Assembly: GCA_038316335.1 (NCBI GenBank) | Contig: JBBQAM010000006.1 | Coordinates: forward strand, 48,950-112,949 | DNA length: 64,000 nucleotides | DNA from: JALHST01 sp038316335 | GTDB lineage: Bacteria; Bacteroidota; Bacteroidia; Flavobacteriales; Flavobacteriaceae | Reading direction: 5' to 3' | Shown here: in pieces, positions 8,707 to 15,814 of the stretch | Layout: each line of letters begins with the position of its first letter | Numbering within the stretch: position 1 is the stretch's first letter | The notes under the pieces: generated by a model | Seen by the model: the letters and a program-made list of their open reading frames with translations, nothing else | Database searches by the model: none | What the model was told of the DNA's origin: nothing | Position numbers and translations under genes: made by a program

Positions 8707-9476
8707 TCAATTTCCCCTTCAAAGACCATTTTCGCGGGCCCAATTAAATAAACATCTTCGTACCTATTTTCCTTGGGAACGAATGTAACCTGTAACGGGC
8801 CCCCTTGCGTTTGAATGTTTATATGCGTCCCATTTGTTTTTCCAGAGCTATGCATGGCGATGGCCACGGCGGTCACGCCGGTGCCACATGAAAGTGTTTC
8901 ATCTTCTACTCCCCTTTCATAGGTCCGTACCGCAAACGAAATGGGGTCAATTTGTTCCACAAAATTAATATTGCTCCCGGTTTCCCCATACATCCCATAT
9001 CGTATTTTCCGGCCCTCCTTGGCTACTTTGAAAGCTGCAAGCTTTTCTACCATTTGAACATGATGCGGTGATCCCGTATCCAAAAAAATGGCATGTTGCC
9101 TCATTTTAATTGTGTCAACATCCTTCATTTGAAGGCTAATTTCAGTTTCCTTAATGGTCGCTTGGTGCATTCCGTCGACCGCCGAAAAGCGGGCAGTATC
9201 TTGAATTATGCCCAAACGCCTTGCAAATGACACAATGCATCTGCCGCCATTGCCACACATACTGCTTTCCTTGCCATCCGAATTGTAGTAGCCCATTTTA
9301 AAGTCGCTTTCCGCATGATCCTCTAGCAGAATCAAGCCATCTGCACCAATACCAAATTTACGATCGCATAGAAACGAAATTACGTCAAGGTCCTCTTTTG
9401 GGAATTTTCCCTGACGATTATCTATCATTATAAAATCGTTTCCAGTTCCCTGATATTTAAAAAAAGTTTGGGCCAT
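8700..9476 (-). CDS. dapF: Diaminopimelate epimerase
   Basis: Converts LL- to meso-diaminopimelate for lysine and peptidoglycan synthesis in the cytosol. The 258-residue protein has both catalytic cysteine motifs, MCGNGGRC and LSCGTGVTA, and the N-terminal FFKYQGTGNDFIMID typical of the family. First gene of the minus-strand dapF-GNAT-mltG run and divergent from the HtrA protease gene. Length is normal and nothing is missing. Confidence 0.96.
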   Translation of the reverse strand: MAQTFFKYQGTGNDFIMIDNRQGKFPKEDLDVISFLCDRKFGIGADGLILLEDHAESDFKMGYYNSDGKESSMCGNGGRCIVSFARRLGIIQDTARFSAVDGMHQATIKETEISLQMKDVDTIKMRQHAIFLDTGSPHHVQMVEKLAAFKVAKEGRKIRYGMYGETGSNINFVEQIDPISFAVRTYERGVEDETLSCGTGVTAVAIAMHSSGKTNGTHINIQTQGGPLQVTFVPKENRYEDVYLIGPAKMVFEGEIEW

Positions 9477-9492
9477 AGCAATGATTGAAATA

Positions 9493-9500
9493 CAAAGATA
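9493..9500 (-). promoter_or_regulatory. Candidate -7 element of the dapF promoter
   Basis: Reading the minus strand, TATCTTTG matches the Bacteroidota TAnnTTTG element 17 bases before the dapF start. I see no TTG at the expected distance upstream, so the assignment is tentative. Confidence 0.4.
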
Positions 9501-9615
9501 GGACTTTATTTAAGTAAATTTTAGCAGTTAAAAAGGCGTTAAACTCTAAAATAATGCTGCTTTAATGCCATAATTTTACGTTAATAATGAATTAATAATT
9601 TAATTTAAACAATAC

Positions 9616-11010
9616 ATGAAAAAGATAGGAAGTTTATTTTTGGTGGCCATTTTTGCCGGGGCTATAACCTTAGGGTCCTACAAACTCTTTTTTGAAAATG
9701 GCAATTTTGCGTATATTACTCAAAATGATGGGGCATCGGTTATCAATACGAGTTTAACACCCACTTCGGCGAAAGGTGCGGGTATCAACGAAGTAGACTT
9801 TACGACGGCCGCGGAAAACACCGTTAATGCCGTTGTTCACGTTAAAAATGTTTCGCTGGGCGGCAGTTCTAATAACCCATGGGATTTTATTTTTGGTTCA
9901 GGTCAAAATGCGCAACCACAAGTAGGGGTAGGTTCAGGGGTTATTATATCTTCTGACGGCTATATAGTTACCAATAATCATGTAGTCGCCAATGCAAATC
10001 AACTTCAAGTTACATTAAACAATAATAAGTCATACGAGGCCGAATTTATAGGATCAGATCCAAACTCGGATATTGCTTTATTAAAAATCAAAGTAGAGGG
10101 CAAGTTACCCTATTTGGCCTTTGCCGATTCCGATAACACAAAAATCGGGGAATGGGTATTGGCTGTTGGCAATCCCTTTAATCTCACATCTACGGTAACT
10201 GCCGGAATTATAAGTGCGAAGGCCCGAAATCTTGGAAGGGCTGATCAATCATTCATACAGACCGATGCCGCTGTAAACCCAGGTAATAGTGGGGGCGCCT
10301 TGGTCAATACCAATGGCGATTTAGTTGGGATCAATACAGCCATTACTTCACAAACCGGTTCATATGTTGGCTATTCGTTTGCAGTTCCCAGCAATATTGC
10401 TAAGAAAGTCGTGGACGATATTATGGAATATGGAAATGTGCAAAAAGGTATTCTTGGCATAAAAACACCTCCAATAAATTCACAATATGCTATTGAAAAA
10501 GGATATAATGAAATCGACGGGGTATACATCGAAGATGTTGAAGAAGGAACAGGTGCTTCTGAAGCCAAATTACAAAGTGGGGACATCATTAAAAAAATAG
10601 ATCATGTCATGGTTCACAAATTTTCAGATCTTTCTGGATATTTGGCATCGAAAAGGCCGGGGGACGAAGTAGAAGTGACTATTAATCGGGAAGAAGACGA
10701 ACTGATCGTACCCGTCAAATTAATGGAAAGGCAAACCTTGGTGGTTCCTGAATTGGGGCTTGAGGTCAAAAATCTTACGGAGAAGGACAAAAAGGATTTT
10801 AAAACGAATAAAGGAGTAAAAATTGTTGGGGTACCAGAAACGTATCGCGGTTATGGTCTAGAAGGAAAGGTTTTATTATCGATTGATGATGAAGAAATCA
10901 ATGACATTCAAGAGGCCAGGGATCTTTTTGGACAAATTTCGAAATATGAAAGGACCGTAATTACCATGTTGAACGAAAAAGGTGAAAGAGAGCGGCTTAT
11001 CTTTCAATAA
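9616..11010 (+). CDS. Do/DegQ-type periplasmic serine protease with two PDZ domains
   Basis: Envelope quality-control protease/chaperone of 464 residues. A signal anchor covers about residues 4-22. The trypsin-like domain shows H122 in TNNHVV, D152 in NSDIALL and S225 in NPGNSGGALV, so the catalytic triad is complete. PDZ1 spans roughly 275-360 and PDZ2 370-460. Paralogues DegP, DegQ and DegS cannot be separated by eye, but two PDZ domains argue against DegS. It stands alone with a terminator behind it. Divergent from dapF across a 139-base AT-rich gap without a clear consensus promoter. Confidence 0.93.
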   Translation: MKKIGSLFLVAIFAGAITLGSYKLFFENGNFAYITQNDGASVINTSLTPTSAKGAGINEVDFTTAAENTVNAVVHVKNVSLGGSSNNPWDFIFGSGQNAQPQVGVGSGVIISSDGYIVTNNHVVANANQLQVTLNNNKSYEAEFIGSDPNSDIALLKIKVEGKLPYLAFADSDNTKIGEWVLAVGNPFNLTSTVTAGIISAKARNLGRADQSFIQTDAAVNPGNSGGALVNTNGDLVGINTAITSQTGSYVGYSFAVPSNIAKKVVDDIMEYGNVQKGILGIKTPPINSQYAIEKGYNEIDGVYIEDVEEGTGASEAKLQSGDIIKKIDHVMVHKFSDLSGYLASKRPGDEVEVTINREEDELIVPVKLMERQTLVVPELGLEVKNLTEKDKKDFKTNKGVKIVGVPETYRGYGLEGKVLLSIDDEEINDIQEARDLFGQISKYERTVITMLNEKGERERLIFQ

Positions 11011-11031
11011 TTTCAATAGTGCTTGATTCAA

Positions 11032-11058
11032 GGCCCCTACTTCGGTCGGGGCTTTTTT
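11032..11058 (+). terminator. Terminator of the HtrA protease gene
   Basis: GCCCC pairs with GGGGC and an inner AC/GT stem closes on a TTCG tetraloop, with one mismatch between them. Six T follow directly. This is a good factor-independent terminator 22 bases after the stop codon. Confidence 0.88.
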
Positions 11059-11123
11059 ATGCGATTTCCCTTCACGAAAACATTTGAAAATTTTACTTTT
11101 GTAGTGCCGAATATTAAAAATTC

Positions 11124-12572
11124 ATGTCGCAAAGTAAATCGTATGAAAAGGAATTGGCCTTCCAGGCCGATCGAAGAAAAGCCACCACCGAATTTATTAA
11201 AATCACGAGTGATCTTTGGTACGACAAATCGATTGAAGTAGTCCTTTTTAAGAACCAAATAATCGATAAAAATGTCAGTGACATCATAAATCTGCATGAA
11301 TATGCTGGCGAATTTGTGCAAAAACCCATTTCGATATTCGATTCGGTTGAATTATTACGGGCCATCAACGATCTGAAATTGCCGCCTGCCAAATTGGATA
11401 TTGGCAAACTTACCTACGAATATCATTCGGATGAAACCAATTTCAACAACGCCAAGGCCTTTGTCATCGACAAATTAAAAGATGCGAGTACCACCAGCGA
11501 AATAATGCCAAAAGACGTTGTTTTATATGGTTTTGGGCGTATCGGAAGGCTATTGGCCCGCGAACTTATGGCCAAGACGGGAAAGGGAAATCAGTTGCGC
11601 CTACGGGCAGTGGTCACTAGAGGGCCCGCCGATCCAGAAACTTTAGAAAAACGTGCCAGTCTGCTGCGAATTGATTCGGTGCATGGCCCTTTTCATGGCA
11701 CCGTGGAGACCGATTTAAAAAATAGTGCGCTCATCATTAATGGCACCACGGTACATTTCATCACTGCCGACTATCCAAAAAATATCGATTATACAAAATA
11801 TGGCATTCACAATGCGCTCATCATTGATAATTCAGGTGCCTATCGAAATAAGGAAAAACTAGCCGAACATTTGCTTTCAAAAGGAGCTGGCCAAGTCCTA
11901 CTTACCGCACCTGGTAAGGATGTACCCAATATTGTGCATGGCGTCAACCACAAAAGCTTTGATCCCGATGTGGTGAAAATATTTTCAGCGGCCTCCTGCA
12001 CCACCAATGCAATAACGCCCATCCTGAAGGTAATCGAAGATTCCTTGGGAATTATCAAGGGTCATATTGAAACGATACACGCGTATACGAATGACCAAAA
12101 TCTAGTAGATAATCTCCATGGAAAATTTCGTCGCGGAAGGGCGGCCGCACTGAATATGGTGATTACCGAGACGGGTGCCGGGGAAGCCGTAGCGAAGGCC
12201 TTGCCAACCCTGAAAGGGAAATTAACTTCAAATGCCATCAGGGTCCCTGTTCCTAATGGATCACTGGCCATTCTCAATCTCGATTTAAATAACAAAACGT
12301 CGTTAGATGGATTAAATACCATACTAAAAAAATATGCATTGGAAGGTGAATTGGTCGAACAGATCAAATATTCCTTAAGTAAGGAACTGGTGTCCTCTGA
12401 TATTATCGGTACGTCAGCCCCTTCCGTTTATGACAGTATGGCAACGATTATAGCCCCCAATGGTAAAAATATCGTGCTATATATTTGGTATGACAATGAA
12501 TTTGGGTATGCCCACCAGGTTATCAGGTTGGCAAAATATATCGCCAAAGTAAGAAGGTTTACGTACTATTAA
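11124..12572 (+). CDS. gap: Glyceraldehyde-3-phosphate dehydrogenase, long Bacteroidota form
   Basis: Oxidises glyceraldehyde-3-phosphate in glycolysis or the reverse step in gluconeogenesis. The protein has 482 residues against about 335 for ordinary GAPDH. The NAD(P)-binding fingerprint GFGRIGR starts at residue 136, the catalytic C292 lies in AASCTTNAITP, and H319 lies in IETIHAYT. The first 130 residues are extra, mostly helical and charged, without a signal peptide. A TACTTTTG element (11094-11101) suits a promoter, though the -33 element is poor. It is a single-gene unit between the HtrA gene terminator and a membrane protein gene. Confidence 0.95.
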   Translation: MSQSKSYEKELAFQADRRKATTEFIKITSDLWYDKSIEVVLFKNQIIDKNVSDIINLHEYAGEFVQKPISIFDSVELLRAINDLKLPPAKLDIGKLTYEYHSDETNFNNAKAFVIDKLKDASTTSEIMPKDVVLYGFGRIGRLLARELMAKTGKGNQLRLRAVVTRGPADPETLEKRASLLRIDSVHGPFHGTVETDLKNSALIINGTTVHFITADYPKNIDYTKYGIHNALIIDNSGAYRNKEKLAEHLLSKGAGQVLLTAPGKDVPNIVHGVNHKSFDPDVVKIFSAASCTTNAITPILKVIEDSLGIIKGHIETIHAYTNDQNLVDNLHGKFRRGRAAALNMVITETGAGEAVAKALPTLKGKLTSNAIRVPVPNGSLAILNLDLNNKTSLDGLNTILKKYALEGELVEQIKYSLSKELVSSDIIGTSAPSVYDSMATIIAPNGKNIVLYIWYDNEFGYAHQVIRLAKYIAKVRRFTYY

Positions 12573-12722
12573 ACTTTTTTTAATATCTCTTAATTTAGTT
12601 AATTTTCTACGCTGTTAGTAGAAAATGAAAACCTACCTTAACATCGATTTTTTTTCTTAATTGACAATAATTGAATTACTTTAGTCATCTCTAAATCATT
12701 GTTAACAATAAGATTTACATAA

Positions 12723-13343
12723 ATGAAAATTTTGAGGTTAGTATTTATTGTAATATCCCTATTGACGTTTAACCTACAATTTGCGCAAGAAGAGGGAGAA
12801 ACTGATGAGCTGTCGTTAGATAACGGCCCAATAAGTAGTCAATTCGATTATGTTGCCAAAAAATCGGGCAACTACCGGGCAGACGGCGTGCATTACGAGG
12901 TAGTAAAGGAAAGCAATCTGTACAAGTTGCGTAAAAACGTACTCGATACCTTAACTGCCGTGAACAAAAAAACGAGCGAGCTAAAGGCCACTATTGCCGA
13001 ACACGAGACGACCATAAGTTCCTTAAACAAGAAATTAGGTGAAACCACCAACAATCTTACTGCGGTTACCGAAGAAAAGGATAGCATGTCCTTTTTGGGC
13101 ATCGCTGTTTCCAAGGGTACCTATAATACGATCCTTTGGTCAATTATCTTCGGATTGCTGGGGCTCATGCTGTTTTTTATGTACAAATTCAGGAGGAGTA
13201 ATGTGCTTACCCAAGAAGCAAAAACAGCCCTTTCAGAGGTTGAGGAAGAATTTGAGGAACATCGCAGAAGGGCCTTGGAACGAGAACAGAAAATTAGTAG
13301 GGAATTACAAGACGAAATCAATAAATACAAAAAGCAAAAATAG
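12723..13343 (+). CDS. Exported membrane coiled-coil protein of unknown function
   Basis: Protein of 206 residues with a cleavable-type signal peptide (MKILRLVFIVISLLTF, cut near residue 22), a soluble part with a likely coiled coil at about 70-120, one transmembrane helix at about 137-155, and a highly charged C-terminal coiled coil rich in Glu, Arg and Lys. I do not recognise a catalytic motif. I believe relatives are sometimes labelled tRNA (guanine-N1)-methyltransferase in databases, which looks like a label carried over from nearby trmD; this protein has no SPOUT features. It ends in a strong terminator. Confidence 0.8.
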   Translation: MKILRLVFIVISLLTFNLQFAQEEGETDELSLDNGPISSQFDYVAKKSGNYRADGVHYEVVKESNLYKLRKNVLDTLTAVNKKTSELKATIAEHETTISSLNKKLGETTNNLTAVTEEKDSMSFLGIAVSKGTYNTILWSIIFGLLGLMLFFMYKFRRSNVLTQEAKTALSEVEEEFEEHRRRALEREQKISRELQDEINKYKKQK

Positions 13344-13369
13344 AAAAAAGCCCCAAACGGGGCTTTTTT
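13344..13369 (+). terminator. Strong terminator inside a co-directional gene run
   Basis: AAAAAAGCCCC pairs with GGGGCTTTTTT around the loop AAAC, beginning one base after the stop codon at 13343. The following gene starts only 12 bases downstream, so it either has a promoter inside the previous gene or depends on read-through. Confidence 0.9.
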
Positions 13370-13380
13370 CAACGTAACAA

Positions 13381-13833
13381 ATGTTTTCGATTCTAAGGGC
13401 ACAGCAAGAACACATAGGTACAATTGTACCTCTTTTTGATGCATATCGGATTTTTTATGGACAGCCATCAGATTTGGAATTAGCGGCCAAGTTTCTGACA
13501 AACCGAATTACAAAAAATGAATCTATTGTCCTTTTAGCGAAATATAAGAACCAAGCCGTCGGATTTTTGCAGCTCTACCCTACCTTTTCTTCGGTAACCT
13601 TACAGCCTTCCTATATTTTGAACGATTTATACGTTGCGTCAGACCATCGTAAAAAGGGCATCGGCGAGGCGCTTCTAAGCTCGGCGAAAGACTTTTGCAT
13701 TGACCAAGGTTATAAAGGTCTGGCCTTGGAAACTGCCATTGACAATCGAGCACAACTTTTATATGAACGATTGGGTTGGATTAAGGATACCCATTGTTTT
13801 CACTACTTTTGGGCTGCCAATAAGGCGAAGTAA
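13381..13833 (+). CDS. GNAT-family N-acetyltransferase
   Basis: Cytosolic acetyltransferase of 150 residues. The acetyl-CoA-binding pattern is seen as LNDLYVASDHRKKGIGEALL, followed by the typical LALETAIDNRAQLLYERLGW segment. The start at 13381 gives a complete fold. It lies 12 bases behind a terminator and 11 bases ahead of trmD, with which it is probably transcribed. The substrate is unknown. Confidence 0.88.
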   Translation: MFSILRAQQEHIGTIVPLFDAYRIFYGQPSDLELAAKFLTNRITKNESIVLLAKYKNQAVGFLQLYPTFSSVTLQPSYILNDLYVASDHRKKGIGEALLSSAKDFCIDQGYKGLALETAIDNRAQLLYERLGWIKDTHCFHYFWAANKAK

Positions 13834-13844
13834 TAAAACTTCAC

Positions 13845-14519
13845 ATGCGAATCGATATCATAACCGTATTACCAGAGCTATTAAGGAGTCCGTTCGAAGC
13901 GTCAATTCTAAAAAGGGCCATCGATAAAGGCCTGGTTGAAGTGCATACCCATAATCTTAGGGACTATTCAGATAAAAGCTATAATCAAGTCGATGATTAC
14001 CAGTTCGGCGGTGGGGCTGGTATGGTACTGATGATCGAGCCTATTGACAAGTGTATTTCTGCATTAAAGAAAGCAAGGGACTATGATGAAATTATTTATA
14101 TGACTCCAGATGGGGAAACCCTGCACCAGAAAATGGCCAATCGCATATCGATGTTAAATAACATTATCATACTCTGTGGTCACTACAAAGGGGTTGATCA
14201 AAGGGTTCGGGATACCTTGATTACCCGTGAGATTTCTATCGGGGATTACGTACTATCAGGTGGTGAATTAGGCGCAGCCGTACTTTGTGATGCCGTGATA
14301 CGATTAATTCCTGGCGTTCTCAACAATGAGACTTCTGCATTGACCGATACGTTTCAGGATAATCTATTGGCCCCACCGGTGTACACCAGGCCCGCTACCT
14401 ACAAAGGACTAAACGTACCAGGGATTCTACTGAGCGGCAATTTTCCCGAAATAGAAAATTGGCGAGAGGACCAAGCGCAGAAAAGGACTGAAGACTTGCG
14501 TCCCGACCTATTGGAATAG
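13845..14519 (+). CDS. trmD: tRNA (guanosine(37)-N1)-methyltransferase TrmD
   Basis: SPOUT methyltransferase that makes m1G37 in tRNA and prevents frameshifting. The 224-residue protein has the trefoil-knot SAM site, seen as YQFGGGAGMVLMIEP, LCGHYKGVDQRV and ISIGDYVLSGGELGA. The N terminus MRIDIITVLPELL is standard. It is followed after 141 bases by rplS, as in many bacteria, but rplS has its own strong promoter here. Confidence 0.97.
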   Translation: MRIDIITVLPELLRSPFEASILKRAIDKGLVEVHTHNLRDYSDKSYNQVDDYQFGGGAGMVLMIEPIDKCISALKKARDYDEIIYMTPDGETLHQKMANRISMLNNIIILCGHYKGVDQRVRDTLITREISIGDYVLSGGELGAAVLCDAVIRLIPGVLNNETSALTDTFQDNLLAPPVYTRPATYKGLNVPGILLSGNFPEIENWREDQAQKRTEDLRPDLLE

Positions 14520-14562
14520 GTTGTGCTGGGCAATTCATGATAAAAAAATCATGTCAAATAGC

Positions 14563-14592
14563 TTGTGGGTTTTAATATATAGATTATTTTTG
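14563..14592 (+). promoter_or_regulatory. Promoter of rplS
   Basis: TTG (14563-14565), 19-base spacer, TATTTTTG (14585-14592): a full match to the Bacteroidota TTG/TAnnTTTG consensus. Transcription should start near 14598, leaving a leader of about 60 bases before rplS. The leader can form only short stems such as TCGT with ACGA, so autoregulation by L19 is possible but not shown. Confidence 0.75.
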
Positions 14593-14660
14593 CACACTGT
14601 TAAATCAACCTCTGACGAAAATCGTGCATGTTGGCTTACGAATAACGATAAAACAATACC

Positions 14661-15011
14661 ATGGAATCATTAATTAAGTTCGTTGAAAACGAGTTTGTTC
14701 CAAAAAAAGATTTTCCGGATTTTTCAGCGGGCGATACTATTACCGTCTATTATGAGATAAAGGAAGGCGAAAAAACGAGGACACAGTTTTTCAAGGGAGT
14801 CGTAATACAACGAAGGGGAACCGGAATGACGGAAACGTTTACCATCCGAAAAATGTCAGGGACTGTCGGAGTGGAGCGAATTTTTCCAATCAACATGCCG
14901 GCATTGCAAAAGGTAGAAGTGAACAAAAAAGGGAAAGTGCGTAGGGCACGTATCTTCTACTTCAGAGGACTTACCGGTAAAAAAGCACGTATTAAGGAAA
15001 TTCGTTCGTAA
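14661..15011 (+). CDS. rplS: 50S ribosomal protein L19
   Basis: Large-subunit ribosomal protein of 116 residues at the interface with the small subunit. The central KGVVIQRRGTGMTETFTIRK and the GVERIFPINMP segment are diagnostic. Length and both ends are normal. It follows trmD on the same strand and is closed off by a hairpin terminator, so it is probably transcribed both alone and with trmD. Confidence 0.97.
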   Translation: MESLIKFVENEFVPKKDFPDFSAGDTITVYYEIKEGEKTRTQFFKGVVIQRRGTGMTETFTIRKMSGTVGVERIFPINMPALQKVEVNKKGKVRRARIFYFRGLTGKKARIKEIRS

Positions 15012-15032
15012 TATTTTTTACGATTTGATATA

Positions 15033-15073
15033 GAAACCCGTCTAGAACTGAATTTCCGGACGGGTTTCTCTTT
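15033..15073 (+). terminator. Terminator of rplS
   Basis: GAAACCCGTC (15033-15042) pairs perfectly with GACGGGTTTC (15059-15068) around a 16-base loop, and a short T-rich TCTTTA follows. The stem is strong and the T run is modest. Confidence 0.75.
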
Positions 15074-15814
15074 ATAAACAATTGTTCATAATTGCAGTTG
15101 ATACGCTGTTGATTATTAATTCATTATAAAATTTCACGGTTCGAAATAAATAGCGTATATTTAAGGATGGTTTTAAGGAAATATCGGTTAGATATAAATT
15201 AAAGCCTTTATAAAGTTTACGTTCTTTATATTGTTGTTCAATCGCATTTAAAAAAGGAGGTTTGTTCATTCAGGCCTACTTATTATGATGAGATGAGTAT
15301 GAAAACAAGGGGCTGTCGTTCCTTGGCCTTTTCATATGGATGCTTTGACTGGAATAATGGGGCTTCGGTTTCATTAAGAAAGTTGAAAGTATTAAGGCAA
15401 TGAGAAGAAATACAAAGTAGGACTTAAGTGTAATGCTCTAGTAGGAACGTATTTCAAACGTTGAAACAGTGAAGCGAACGCAATCAATGGTTGCCGTTTT
15501 GTTGAAAAACAAAACAAAAAGTTTGTTAATTGTTTCTAAAAAGCCATATCAATGTACTTGTACAATGATATGGCTTTTGTTATCTTACACCTCATAGAAA
15601 GCAATTCAAGCCAATTCGGTCAAATAAGAGTTTGCACCTTTTTGCACTATGTACCATATCTATTACCGCACATGGTATTGTATATTCCTCCACAAGTACA
15701 CAAACTATCGATCTTTGAGTTTTTAGTAAGTTGGGCAATAATCCCGATTTGCTGCGCTTTTACACATTTATAAAATTGTATATTTGCTCCGCTTAAACAA
15801 ACTCGAACATACAA
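15074..15814. other. Gene-free stretch between rplS and icd
   Basis: About 740 bases with no convincing protein gene, tRNA or mobile-element remnant. The open frames in it are short, lack homology I can recognise, and the one beginning at 15552 starts inside a hairpin. The notable items are a strong hairpin at 15539-15578 and a TATATTTG -7-like element at 15779-15786 ahead of icd, without a TTG at the usual distance. A non-coding RNA ending at the hairpin is possible. Confidence 0.6.
15539..15578 (+). terminator. Strong hairpin, probable terminator of an unidentified transcript
   Basis: AAAAGCCATATCA (15539-15551) pairs perfectly with TGATATGGCTTTT (15566-15578). After one A/A mismatch, TGTAC and GTACA continue the stem to a tiny loop. 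The A-rich 5' side and T-rich 3' side make it terminator-like in both directions. The nearest upstream gene, rplS, already has its own terminator 470 bases earlier. Confidence 0.65.

Noticed and set aside
12723..13343. tRNA (guanine-N1)-methyltransferase
   Set aside because: The protein is a signal-peptide-bearing membrane coiled coil without SPOUT motifs. The true TrmD is at 13845-14519.
15072..15269. Small minus-strand protein of 65 residues
   Set aside because: It overlaps the rplS terminator region, shows no domain or signal and has a composition expected of AT-rich non-coding DNA.
15552..15773. Small protein of 73 residues after rplS
   Set aside because: It begins inside a strong hairpin, has no recognisable features and no suitable upstream signals.
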